Positions 1 through 7,608 of a stretch of DNA of 64,000 nt are shown in pieces. Made by a program: the position numbers and the translations under genes. Origin of the DNA: Novosphingobium sp. CECT 9465 (GTDB lineage Bacteria; Pseudomonadota; Alphaproteobacteria; Sphingomonadales; Sphingomonadaceae); contig NZ_CAKLBX010000002.1 of assembly GCF_920987055.1 (NCBI RefSeq), positions 1 through 64,000 on the forward strand. The letters run 5' to 3'. The notes beneath the pieces were generated by a model. That model saw only the letters and a program-made list of their open reading frames with translations, searched no databases and was not told where the DNA came from. Within the stretch, counting starts at the first letter, position 1. Each line of letters starts with the position of its first letter.

Positions 1-2096
1 GCCATCTCCTCCTCGGTCAGCTCGCGCTCAGGGTTCAATGGCCCTTCGATCGCTTCCCTCAGCTGCTGCGCCGCCCGCTCAGCCTCACTCAGCGCGACCT
101 CTTCGCGATCTTTCGGCTCCTTAGGCGCGATGTCAGGTTGTGCGCCTTCCCTATCCCCACCCCCCAATTCCGCGCCATCCCCGGACGGTGGTGTGTATTC
201 GGCGGCGCGCATGTCGGTGACACGCTCGAAGCCCTTTGCGCGGGGTTCGTAATCTTTCCACGTCAGCCTGATCCGGGCAGCGGGGAAACCGTCCGGGAAT
301 TTCACGAACCCGTGCATGCTGGGCAGGTCGCTGATGTCGACCGGCATGACGAGTTCTTCGACGTTGGTACGGGGCGTGATCGTCGAGGCGTCGCGGTTGT
401 CATTATAGCCGTAGGAATAGGCTTCATCCATGATCCGGACCTGACGGTTGCCGATGAACTCGGAGCATCGCCGCGACGTCTCGGGATCGGCCGTCTTGAG
501 GATCAGTTTGGTGCCCGCCAGCGAGGCCAGATTGGTAGCCCCGTTCTCGCCATAGGTTTCTTCAAGCTTGTCGAAGGAATGCATGCCAAGCACGAAGGCA
601 CCGCCAAACGCGCGCGCGGTTTGCAAGCCATGATCGATCGCCGGGAGGCGATGCAGCGCATGAACCTCGTCAATGAGAAACCACGTGCGCAGATCGCGGC
701 TCCTTCCCATGTGGAACAGCGCATTGACGGCAAGGTCCATCCAGAGGGTCAAAAGCGGACGATTGAGGACGAGGTCCGGGTGCGTGGACGTAATGAAAAG
801 GATCGATCCTTCCTTGACCTCGGTCGTCATCCAGTTCTTGATCGAGAAGCCGGTTTCGCCCGGAGGCGGTTCTGGCAGGAAGCGGAAAACATTCGCATTG
901 GCGATGAAGGTCGTACGGATCGACTCTGCCATTTTGGCAGCGGCGGGTGACATCATCGGCCCTGCAATCGTGCCTTCAAGTTGAGCATGGATCGTCTTCA
1001 GATCCGACTGCATCAGGAAGTAGGAAAGCGCCCCATTTGAGCGCACGCCCATCTTGATCATCTTGACGCACATTTCGACGAACAGGGTGCGAGCCGATTT
1101 CTGCCAAAAGTCATCTTCCGCGCTGTGGCCACTCGGAACAAGCGCCGTCGCAGCGCTCATGAATTCGGCGTAATTGTCGCAGTCGTTGAAAATCGACCAT
1201 GGCACGCAGCGGCGGTCCATCGGATTGAGGATGATGTCCGTTTCGGCATCATAGAAGCTTTCGACGAAGGTGCCGGTCAGATCGAAAATGACGCAGCGAT
1301 GCCCGCGCTCACGCGCCTGCGTGACGATCTTCTTGAGCTCGGTCGTCTTGCCCGCACCGGTCGTACCGATGAACATCGCATGGCTTTGCTCAAGGCGCCA
1401 GGGAACCGGCACACCTGCCAGACGATAAGGCGCGTGCAGACCCGCTCGGACACGGTCCTTCAATGGCTCTGCCAGGATCTTGTCGGGGTCTACTGCTGGC
1501 GTGCGCTTGCGGCACTCGCTGACATGCGCATTCCAGTTGTGAATGGTGATGGCTTTCGCCAGTTCACCGTGTGTTACAAGGACGGCACCGCGCTCATGCC
1601 GCTCGGTCAGAATGTCCGTGCCGCGCCGTTTCGAAAAGTCGACGAACCAGACGGTCAAAGGTACGCAGATAAAGGCAGCACCAAGACCCGCAGAAATGCT
1701 GACCTGCACAGTCTTGGCCCAAGCCCTTTCCACGGCAGGATGATAGGGCACCATGGACATGGTGCCTTGCACCATCTGACCCGATGGAAGCGTCAGGTTC
1801 ACAGGCTTGTTCGGATTGAGCTGCACCCATCCCCAAGCCTCGGCGTAGAGCTTCATCAGCACGAGCTGAACCTCGTGGTTCTTGAAGGTCAAACTGACGA
1901 GGATGCACAGCAGAAGAACGGCGGTTCCGACCCAGACGTAGAGGGGCATTCTGATGCCCGCCCAGGTCATCAGGATTTCATGGTGGAACAGCTGCGATCC
2001 GCGCGTAAAATTGCCTGCGTTCCGCTTCACTTTTCCGCGCGCGGAAGCGTGTGTGAGAGTGGCAGCCTTTTTGCTGAACCTGATGTCTTCAGCCAT
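1..2096 (-). CDS. traD: Type IV conjugative coupling protein TraD/TrwB family (partial, C-terminus outside window)
   Basis: This is the coupling ATPase that connects the relaxosome to the type IV secretion channel in the inner membrane. About 698 residues are visible and the frame stays open to the left edge. Two N-terminal membrane segments are seen (around YVWVGTAVLLLCILVSL and VSAGLGAAFICVPLTVWFV). A Walker A motif GTTGAGKTTE follows, then a Walker B-like segment WFLIDEVHAL, as in TrwB/TraD AAD-binding ATPases. The tail is acidic (EREEVALSEAE, ERELTEEEM). The ATG at 2096 overlaps the stop of the upstream ribbon-helix-helix gene by 8 bases, so the two are probably translationally coupled. 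Assignment to the family is firm; which sub-type (F-like TraD or other) is inference. Confidence 0.9.
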   Translation of the reverse strand, partial: MAEDIRFSKKAATLTHASARGKVKRNAGNFTRGSQLFHHEILMTWAGIRMPLYVWVGTAVLLLCILVSLTFKNHEVQLVLMKLYAEAWGWVQLNPNKPVNLTLPSGQMVQGTMSMVPYHPAVERAWAKTVQVSISAGLGAAFICVPLTVWFVDFSKRRGTDILTERHERGAVLVTHGELAKAITIHNWNAHVSECRKRTPAVDPDKILAEPLKDRVRAGLHAPYRLAGVPVPWRLEQSHAMFIGTTGAGKTTELKKIVTQARERGHRCVIFDLTGTFVESFYDAETDIILNPMDRRCVPWSIFNDCDNYAEFMSAATALVPSGHSAEDDFWQKSARTLFVEMCVKMIKMGVRSNGALSYFLMQSDLKTIHAQLEGTIAGPMMSPAAAKMAESIRTTFIANANVFRFLPEPPPGETGFSIKNWMTTEVKEGSILFITSTHPDLVLNRPLLTLWMDLAVNALFHMGRSRDLRTWFLIDEVHALHRLPAIDHGLQTARAFGGAFVLGMHSFDKLEETYGENGATNLASLAGTKLILKTADPETSRRCSEFIGNRQVRIMDEAYSYGYNDNRDASTITPRTNVEELVMPVDISDLPSMHGFVKFPDGFPAARIRLTWKDYEPRAKGFERVTDMRAAEYTPPSGDGAELGGGDREGAQPDIAPKEPKDREEVALSEAERAAQQLREAIEGPLNPERELTEEEM

Positions 2097-2388
2097 GATG
2101 CTCTCGCACGTTGGAGAGCGCCTGAGCGATCAGGTGTTCGGCATCAGCCGGATATTGCTCTTGAACGATGAGCGAGAGCGCGAGCTGGGTATGCTCGAGG
2201 ATTGTGACAGCCCGCTCGGCATTGAGCGACAATCCTGCTTTGAGCAGGGGGATGCCCACTTCAAGGGCAATGCGGATTGCTTCTGACCGCGAGACACCGC
2301 GGCTTGCCGCAAGTTGATCAACGACGTCGATCATCCTTGGGCTGAGCGTTACACCGACGCTCTGGAACTGTTTCTTTTCCACTACCAC
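2089..2388 (-). CDS. Small ribbon-helix-helix protein upstream of traD
   Basis: A 99-residue protein with a GTG start. The central segment SVGVTLSPRMIDVVDQLA followed by VSRSEAIRIALEVGIPLL has the strand-helix-helix spacing of ribbon-helix-helix DNA-binding proteins. The C-terminal helix NAERAVTILEHTQLALSLIV may mediate oligomerisation. It lies directly before traD and overlaps its start by 8 bases. A good promoter overlapped by nested inverted repeats lies 36 bases and more upstream, so autoregulation is a reasonable inference. Accessory RHH proteins at transfer regions can also bind oriT, and I cannot tell these roles apart from sequence alone. Confidence 0.75.
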   Translation of the reverse strand: MVVEKKQFQSVGVTLSPRMIDVVDQLAASRGVSRSEAIRIALEVGIPLLKAGLSLNAERAVTILEHTQLALSLIVQEQYPADAEHLIAQALSNVREHHG

Positions 2389-2423
2389 ACCTTTTCAGGC
2401 GTGGTTCGTCTATCGCAGGTTTG

Positions 2424-2452
2424 AGTATATAGCGCTGCATCGCGCTTGCCAA
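2424..2452 (-). promoter_or_regulatory. Promoter of the RHH-traD operon
   Basis: On the minus strand a -35 TTGGCA (2452-2447) and a -10 TATACT (2429-2424) are separated by exactly 17 bases, about 35 bases before the GTG start. It lies inside the inverted repeats described next. Confidence 0.65.
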
Positions 2453-2485
2453 GAGTCTCGGCGATGCAGCCCGGTGCAGCGCTAT
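2429..2485. repeat. Nested inverted repeats over the RHH-traD promoter
   Basis: The outer repeat is ATAGCGCTGCA (2429-2439) with TGCAGCGCTAT (2475-2485), perfect over 11 bases. The inner one is GCTGCATCGC (2434-2443) with GCGATGCAGC (2461-2470), perfect over 10 bases. The two share a left arm, so they are alternative pairings. They cover the -35 and spacer and are the natural operator for the RHH protein; a role in oriT is also possible. Confidence 0.55.
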
Positions 2486-2933
2486 GGCATTGGTTTTTCG
2501 ACGCTTTATTGAAGCCTTGAACATCCTGCAGCCGACTGCACCGCCCGAATTCTGAGCAAGAGTTCAGCTAACCAATTGTGAAATATGCAGAACTTCGCTG
2601 CATCAGCCTACCGCGCAGCGGTGTACGGTGTGCAAAAAATCAGGAACTCGTGCCCTGTGCCAGGTCCATTGTTGTAGGGGGATCACTCGCCCAGGTGGTT
2701 CTCCAGCGAGATTGCGCGAGCGAACCTGACTCGCGAACTCAGCGCAGGCGTTATGTCCGCCTACAGCGGTAGCTGTGGGACGACAATGGCTTTGGGTTTG
2801 GCCGTGGCGATTGCTCAAGCAGGCCATGCTCCGCGACGAAGTCGCGCAAGAGCAGCAAGCAAAAAAATGCCTCGAACAGACCCTGCGATTGGTGCATCTT
2901 CGCATGGTCTTTCAAGGCTTGGAGGAATACGCA
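2486..2933. other. Intergenic region between the RHH promoter and the coiled-coil gene
   Basis: No convincing coding frame. There is a small inverted repeat ATGCAG-N7-CTGCAT (about 2585-2603) and several other short repeats. Its position between a coupling-protein operon and a divergent gene is where an origin of transfer could lie, but I recognise no nic site. Confidence 0.4.
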
Positions 2934-3158
2934 ATGGTGTCGAAACTTGAACGCGAACGGTCCGCGCTGGCAGCAGCGGAAAAGGACCTGGAAGAGCGCA
3001 GGCAGAAGCTTGCAGAGCTTGAGCGCGAGGAAGCAGAACGAGAGCTCAATCGGCTGATCAAGAAGGTGGGTCAGGATACGGCGATTGCCCTTCTGGAACT
3101 GGCCGTCAAGGTGAAGCCAAAGGTGGCGATTTCTGCCCTCGAGAAGCTTGGCGGGTGA
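2934..3158 (+). CDS. Small coiled-coil protein, function unknown
   Basis: A 74-residue product. The ATG at 2934 is chosen because GGAGGA lies 7 bases before it; a longer frame to 2775 has no such site. Residues 3-45 are a highly charged heptad-like helix (LERERSALAAAEKDLEERRQ, AELEREEAERELNRLI). The C-terminal part DTAIALLELAVKVKPKVAIS is hydrophobic and amphipathic. It is divergent from the traD operon and stands alone. Proteins of this make-up on plasmids are often accessory transfer or mobilisation proteins, but no family is recognised. An opposite-strand frame over the same interval is Cys/Leu/Phe-rich and looks like a shadow. Confidence 0.65.
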   Translation: MVSKLERERSALAAAEKDLEERRQKLAELEREEAERELNRLIKKVGQDTAIALLELAVKVKPKVAISALEKLGG

Positions 3159-3206
3159 GGTCTGGTTTTTGTCGAGTTGGGCGGCGATGACCACCGCCCT
3201 GTCTCG

Positions 3207-3458
3207 TCAGAATTCATCGGCCATCTTGCCGGTCGCGGTGTAGACGATCTGGTCGATCAGATGCATCGGCAGCTCGCCATAGTCTCCTTCCTCGATGAGG
3301 ATGTACCCGTCCCGGGTCTCGACGACATGGACGTCGAAAAATGTGTGGGATGAGCGCCGCTCAGCTTCGAGCGTTTTTTCATCAAGGGCGATGATGTTGG
3401 GGTTGATCTGACGAAGCACTGAAACGTCGTCTTCGTAGCTTTCCGTTGTGTAGCACAT
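3207..3458 (-). CDS. Hypothetical plasmid protein, 83 aa
   Basis: The start at 3458 is set by GGAGGC a few bases upstream (3470-3465); the frame extends further but without a ribosome-binding site. The protein is acidic and begins MCYTTESYEDDVSVLRQINP. It has no signal peptide, membrane segment or recognised motif. Its leader carries CGGCTCGTCCGCC on the plus strand (3481-3493), the same 13 bases found upstream of ssb, which forms a GGCGG-ACGAG-CCGCC hairpin in the mRNA. That suggests shared control with the other minus-strand backbone genes. Confidence 0.6.
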   Translation of the reverse strand: MCYTTESYEDDVSVLRQINPNIIALDEKTLEAERRSSHTFFDVHVVETRDGYILIEEGDYGELPMHLIDQIVYTATGKMADEF

Positions 3459-3550
3459 GACCTTGCCTCCTGGCGCTTGGCGGCTCGTCCGCCATGCCAT
3501 GAAACAGCGCCCCGTCAGTGTGCTGGTCACCGGAGCGAAGCGGAGGCTTG

Positions 3551-3615
3551 ACCGCTAATTTTTCGATGGTGCGGAAGCCGGCGCAGCACGGCTTCTCGGT
3601 CGGAAAATTAGTGGT
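3551..3615. repeat. Nested imperfect inverted repeat (cruciform-like)
   Basis: The outer arms ACCGCTAATTTTTCG (3551-3565) and CGGAAAATTAGTGGT (3601-3615) match at 13 of 15 positions. The inner arms GAAGCCG (3574-3580) and CGGCTTC (3589-3595) are perfect. It lies in the 430-base gap 3459-3888, which otherwise shows no gene. It has no U-tract, so it is not a plain terminator. Confidence 0.5.
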
Positions 3616-3752
3616 TGACCAGTATGCTGGCGGGGTGCTCATGGCGATGGTGGTGGACGTGCCTGCAGCAGGACACATGCGTTCCTAGCGACTTCGCGAA
3701 AGCTATGTCCTGGCACGTGGCTGTTCGGCATTGGCGTGACCCAGGCGGTATG

Positions 3753-3790
3753 AAAAAAGGGCGCCGCGGCAACGTGCCGGGCACCCTTTT
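3753..3790 (-). terminator. Rho-independent terminator, possibly bidirectional
   Basis: On the minus strand AAAAGGGTGCC pairs with GGCGCCCTTTT (one G-U pair), with an inner CGGCA-CGT-TGCCG stem. It ends in a run of six T and starts with four A, so it could act in both directions. It lies about 100 bases downstream of the gene ending at 3889. Confidence 0.75.
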
Positions 3791-3888
3791 CCACCTCGGT
3801 CCTGCAGGAGGCTGGTTGCAGATCGAGCGTTAAACATGGCGACGAGTTCAGCCGGTTCGTGGCTGCTCGTGAACTGCTGGCCGGATAG

Positions 3889-4455
3889 TCATAAGGTCCA
3901 TTCGAGCAGAGGATGTTGCTCCCCACAATCGGTGGCGACGATGAACGCGAGGCTTTCGAAGAGCGGAGTGATTCCTGCCTTGACGAAAGCAGCGTAAGTC
4001 CGGTGATCCTCGAGCGCTGTCCCAAGCTTCTGCAGGGACAATTGGCCAGATTCATTTGCATGGCGGCCAAGAGAAGTGAGCACCTTAGCCGCAAGGTCGC
4101 TGCTCATGGTGATGTCACCTACCAGAGCGATGTGTTCACTAACGCGCATCGTGATCGGCGCATCGCATTGCTGGTGCTCGATCCGCAGCATTCGCCCAAG
4201 AAACTGGGCTTCCTCGACGATCGCGATCATCTCCGGACGATGGTCGAAGCATGAAGCGAACTCGGCGATGGCAAGCGTGTTGGCATTGATCTCGAAGTTC
4301 AGGGCCGCGGCCAGGAATTCGCCTGGATCTGCATCGATTGTACTGTTGGCGGTGTGCAGTCTGCGCATCAGCGCTGCGAGCTCTGGCGGGCGTATCTGAG
4401 CCGGTTTCGAATGGAGCCTTGTCTCGATATCCTTGACGCGGAATGTGACGAGCAT
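3889..4455 (-). CDS. Hypothetical plasmid protein, 188 aa
   Basis: A soluble 188-residue protein (starts MLVTFRVKDIETRLHSKPAQ, ends CGEQHPLLEWTL) with no recognised motif, signal peptide or membrane segment. The ATG at 4455 has GGAGG 6 bases upstream. The ribosome-binding site sits in the loop of a hairpin whose 3' arm contains the start codon (see next entry), a layout repeated in front of other genes in this window. The terminator at 3753-3790 lies downstream, so it may be a single-gene unit. Function unknown. Confidence 0.65.
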   Translation of the reverse strand: MLVTFRVKDIETRLHSKPAQIRPPELAALMRRLHTANSTIDADPGEFLAAALNFEINANTLAIAEFASCFDHRPEMIAIVEEAQFLGRMLRIEHQQCDAPITMRVSEHIALVGDITMSSDLAAKVLTSLGRHANESGQLSLQKLGTALEDHRTYAAFVKAGITPLFESLAFIVATDCGEQHPLLEWTL

Positions 4456-4508
4456 CTTTGCCTCCTGTCGCTGCTCGTCCCCTCCATCCCCCTTTCCTTT
4501 CTCACCCC
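4447..4508 (-). promoter_or_regulatory. Purine tract plus SD-presenting hairpin leader
   Basis: In the minus-strand mRNA a G/A-rich tract (4508-4480) is followed by GACGAGCA (4479-4472) pairing perfectly with TGCTCGTC (4454-4447). AGGAGG lies in the loop and the ATG overlaps the 3' arm. Confidence 0.55.
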
Positions 4509-4793
4509 CCGAGCTTGTGGCTGAATGCCGGCAGATGGTTCTGGTTCACCCCAAGCATGGCCGGTCGACCCATTGTCCGGGTGTAGCAGTTGGCGCGGCA
4601 GCGATGCCCGCAAGATGCAAAGCATCGAGCATGGGCAAGGCGCGCCGAGCCAAGGTATAAGCGCGGCTGATAAACTCAGGGATCACGAAGCTCGCGTCAG
4701 CGGGCGAAGGGGGTTCGATGCCCCCAGAGCCCGCCCTTTGCGCAAAAGAAGTACGGAAGGCCCCGGCCTAAGCCGGAGCCTTCCAAGCGGCGC
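4509..4793. other. Intergenic region with two GC hairpins
   Basis: No gene seen. It contains a hairpin at 4700-4734 (GCGGGC/GCCCGC outer stem, GGGGG/CCCCC inner stem, 7-base loop TTCGATG) that resembles a tRNA T-arm, but no full tRNA fits around it. It also contains the terminator listed next. Confidence 0.5.
4755..4784 (-). terminator. Terminator hairpin after the DUF2493 gene
   Basis: On the minus strand GGAAGGC and CCGGC pair with GCCGG and GCCTTCC around a TTAG loop, with a single mismatch, followed by a weak T-rich stretch (CTTCTTTTGC). It lies 10 bases after the stop at 4794. Confidence 0.7.
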
Positions 4794-5786
4794 TCACCCA
4801 AAGTTGCGCGACCGTACCTGCGCCTGATCACTGATGCGGCGGATGTGCAGCGGCACGCCCGCCTGACGGAGGCGCTGTGCAAGGTTCGACTGGATGCCCG
4901 ATCCTTCCCCAATGATCGCTTCGACCGGGTTCAGCTTGACGATGCTCTCGTTGCGCAGGAACGGAGCGCGGTTGCCGTGGCGTTGGTCGGGAACGAACAG
5001 GATCGTGTTGACCCCGTTCTGCTGTGCCCATGCACCCGCCATGGCGTCGACGCCCTTGCGCATGCCGGTCGTGCCCAGGACCATGTTGGGGATCCGCGAC
5101 TTGATGTCGTCGAGGATAGCCCAGATCATCGCAAAATCGTGCCAATCCTTCTGGCCACCTGACACGATCACCAGCGGGCCATCGGGCTGGAATTGCGCTC
5201 TGCGATCCTTGGCGCGTGCTGCGAGGAAATCGCGTGCCTGCACCTGGCTTGCGGTCACCCCGTTCTTGCTGACTTGCGATCCCCGTGCGGCCGTGAAGGG
5301 GCGACCGGTTTCGACCCGGTAGACGTCCGCTGCATGGTCGCGCATCGCCTCGAGCGCTTCGCGGCACCCTTGCAGTGTCTGGCAGAGCTGTTGTGTTTCC
5401 TCGAGCTCGACAGCGTAGATCTCCGAAGGATCGAAGTGGCGTGCCATTTCGCCCAGCTTCTTTGCAGCATCATCCTCGCGACCTTCAGCTAGGCGTGCGG
5501 TCATGTGGAAGGAGTTGACCATGCCCCAGGCGAGTTGCTGCGCGAATTCCTCCATGCGCGTGTCCTTGAGGACATCGAAGATCGTTCCGATTGCCATCTC
5601 CACGGCGCGGCGCGCCATGTCGGGATCGGGCATCTCTGCGGCGATTGGAGCCTCGATGATGTTGAGCTTGGCGAGATCGCTATGTTCGAGAAACGCCCCG
5701 TCGTAGGATTCCGTGATCCCTTCACGTGCATCGGCGAGATTGATCCGTGCCTGAGCCAGATCTGCGAACGAATTGAAAACAGTCAT
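4794..5786 (-). CDS. DUF2493 (SLOG-like) domain protein
   Basis: A 330-residue plasmid protein. The ATG at 5786 is preferred over an upstream one because GGAGGC lies just before it. The C-terminal 120 residues (from GPLVIVSGGQKDWHDFAMIW through MRKGVDAMAGAWAQQNG to ESIVKLNPVEAIIGEGSG) have the layout of the DUF2493/YspA SLOG-like Rossmann fold, whose relatives bind nucleotides or their derivatives. The N-terminal 200 residues are helical and unassigned. Such proteins recur on conjugative plasmids of alphaproteobacteria without an established role. It has its own terminator and a leader hairpin (CGATTT-N3-AAATCG, 5796-5810) next to the Shine-Dalgarno site. Confidence 0.8.
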   Translation of the reverse strand: MTVFNSFADLAQARINLADAREGITESYDGAFLEHSDLAKLNIIEAPIAAEMPDPDMARRAVEMAIGTIFDVLKDTRMEEFAQQLAWGMVNSFHMTARLAEGREDDAAKKLGEMARHFDPSEIYAVELEETQQLCQTLQGCREALEAMRDHAADVYRVETGRPFTAARGSQVSKNGVTASQVQARDFLAARAKDRRAQFQPDGPLVIVSGGQKDWHDFAMIWAILDDIKSRIPNMVLGTTGMRKGVDAMAGAWAQQNGVNTILFVPDQRHGNRAPFLRNESIVKLNPVEAIIGEGSGIQSNLAQRLRQAGVPLHIRRISDQAQVRSRNFG

Positions 5787-6254
5787 AAGAGCCTCCGATT
5801 TTCGAAATCGTCCCCACATTGGGAACAGCCAAAAACCCATCGGGCCGGACGAACCGTGTCAGGGACGGCGAGCTCGCCTCGCCGCCGCCCTGGCGGGCGT
5901 GGGGGAACCGATTTTCTGCGTGGTGGCTGACGCGCAGCGACACTGCCTCCCCGCTGAAAATTGGGGGGACCGCGATCCTTGACTAAGGGGCGGCCGCCGA
6001 TAGGTTTCGGCAGGTGTTCCTGTGTGTGTGGAAGAGACGTTCCCGCCCACGAGCAGGTGAGACGAAGGCAGGGCCGGTCAGGCGCTTCAGCGCCACGCCG
6101 GGCCGCCCCTTCGGCCCTGCGAAGGGGTTACAGCGGGAACACTCCCAATCTTGTGAGGCAGTTCGGCGCGGATCGTCGGCAGAGGGAGGGCAGCCAGGGA
6201 CGATGCGGCAACTCAACCTGTTGCTGTCGCCCAGCTAAGCGCTATGTTTTGACG
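5787..6254. other. Structured intergenic region
   Basis: No credible gene in 468 bases. The clearest element is a long hairpin at 6068-6120, where GCAGGGCCG pairs with CGGCCCTGC around inner stems such as GGCGCTTCAGCGCC. The rest is GC-rich with no signal I can name. Confidence 0.4.
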
Positions 6255-6740
6255 ATGGCAGTGTGGCAATTCGTCATCGATCTCATTCCTGCGTCTGCGG
6301 CGCGCGTCGCAGGGGTTGCCGCAGTGCGGATGAGCCGCGCGCAACTCGATGAGACCGTTCTTGGTTTTTCGTCGGCTGATGCGGAAGTGCTGTTCCTGAA
6401 ACTTGGCAGGCTCCTTCCAGAGAAACCGTCTTGGTCTGACGGCCTGCGGATTTGGGGCGACGAGAAAGCGGACGACATTCAGGTCAGCATCGACGGGCAG
6501 GCGATTGAGGGGATCCAGTTCCGCCTCAATGTAGCGGACCTGTCTTTGCCATTGGTCGGCGGGATCTGCGACTTCGCGCGCCATTTCGATAGCGTCCTTG
6601 CGACGCCAGAGGGCGCAATCATTCAGCCGAACCATGAGGCTGTCATGAGAACAATCATGCAATCACAGGCAGCGCAGTACGTGCGAGACCCCCAGCGCTT
6701 TCTCGTTGAAGCGATCCGTCTGGATCAGGAGGGCCGATAA
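6255..6740 (+). CDS. Hypothetical protein, 161 aa
   Basis: Begins MAVWQFVIDLIPASAARVAG and ends EAIRLDQEGR. It has no signal peptide and no recognised catalytic motif. The composition (central WGDEKADDIQVSIDGQAIEG, then a helical C-terminus) resembles small stand-alone proteins of the immunity-protein type, but that is only an impression. The ATG at 6255 has no strong ribosome-binding site and the open frame continues upstream, so the start is uncertain. It stands between the DUF2493 unit and the convergent superoxide dismutase gene. Confidence 0.55.
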   Translation: MAVWQFVIDLIPASAARVAGVAAVRMSRAQLDETVLGFSSADAEVLFLKLGRLLPEKPSWSDGLRIWGDEKADDIQVSIDGQAIEGIQFRLNVADLSLPLVGGICDFARHFDSVLATPEGAIIQPNHEAVMRTIMQSQAAQYVRDPQRFLVEAIRLDQEGR

Positions 6741-6878
6741 GGGCATCTGGCATCCCCGGCCCTGCGTTCGCCGCAGATTAGGTCAGCGCTTGAACCGGAC
6801 TGGCAGCTTCGATCACCTTTCCGCCGAACCTGGAAAGTCGCAAACCGACCCTAAATCAGTCGTCGCGGCGAAGCGAAC

Positions 6879-7598
6879 CTACGCCTGCGCCGCACGATAG
6901 CGCGCGTCCACTACCTCCCAATCGAGGTTGGCCATAAAGGCATCTACATACTTCGCCGCCGCCGCCCCATAATCCATGTGAAAGCTGTGCTCATACATAT
7001 CGAGTGCAATCAGCGGTGCGCCCGTGGCAGCGCCGTGCATGTGATCGAACGCCCAGTAATTGTGCAGTGACTTGGTGTGGCGGTTGTAGCTTAGAATGCA
7101 CCAGCCCGATCCGCCCGCCAGCGACATCGCGGTGCGGCGGAATTCGGCTTCCCACGCGGCAAAGCTGCCGAACCAGCCATCGAGGGCCTCGTAGATCGAC
7201 CCGCCCGGATTACCGTTGCCGCCCAGCGCGTCGAAGTAATATTCGTGCAGCACCACCGATCCGGTGCGGTGCAGTTCCTCGCGCTTCAACCCGGCATAGG
7301 CGACGGGTGGGAAATCACGGTCGGCCATTGCAGCGGCCAGTCGGGTCTCGATGGTATTGAGACCGCGCACCGAACCTTGATAATTGTTCTCCCAGTGCGA
7401 GGTGATCAACCGCTCGGACAGGCCGGTGAGCTTGGCGGGGTTGAACCGCAGTGGCTTGGGGGTATGCCTGCCTGCGAAAGCGGCGGCCATGCTGCCAGCA
7501 CCTTGGGCAGCGGCACCGGTTGCGTTTCCTGCCAACGCAATGCCGGTCGCCGTCAATGCCGCAGTCCCGATAGCTTGCCTGCGTGTGATGATACTCAT
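6879..7598 (-). CDS. Tat-exported Fe/Mn superoxide dismutase
   Basis: Dismutes superoxide to hydrogen peroxide and oxygen, here probably in the periplasm. The 239-residue protein starts MSIITRRQAIGTAALTATGI, a twin-arginine signal followed by a hydrophobic stretch and an Ala-rich cleavage region. The mature part has the Fe/Mn-SOD landmarks in order: SHWENNYQG (first metal His), LHEYYFDALGG (second His), and DMYEHSFHMDYG (metal Asp and His). The start at 7598 has GAGGAGG upstream. It begins 10 bases after the chrA stop, so the two form an operon in the order chrA-sod. Most cytosolic SodB/SodA lack such a signal. Whether Fe or Mn is used cannot be read from sequence. Confidence 0.9.
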   Translation of the reverse strand: MSIITRRQAIGTAALTATGIALAGNATGAAAQGAGSMAAAFAGRHTPKPLRFNPAKLTGLSERLITSHWENNYQGSVRGLNTIETRLAAAMADRDFPPVAYAGLKREELHRTGSVVLHEYYFDALGGNGNPGGSIYEALDGWFGSFAAWEAEFRRTAMSLAGGSGWCILSYNRHTKSLHNYWAFDHMHGAATGAPLIALDMYEHSFHMDYGAAAAKYVDAFMANLDWEVVDARYRAAQA

Positions 7599-7608
7599 GC
7601 TGTCCTCC

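Noticed and set aside
2486..2933. Origin of transfer next to the traD operon
   Set aside because: Position and inverted repeats are suggestive, but no recognisable nic sequence or relaxase gene is visible, so it is not called.
2751..3194. A 147-codon minus-strand frame over the coiled-coil gene
   Set aside because: Phe/Leu/Cys-rich composition and no ribosome-binding site; the plus-strand frame has GGAGGA at ideal spacing and a regular heptad pattern.
4700..4734. Possible tRNA 3' half (GGGGG-TTCGATG-CCCCC looks like a T-arm)
   Set aside because: The bases after the T-arm do not form an acceptor stem with any upstream strand and no anticodon arm or D-arm fits. It is a simple two-part hairpin.
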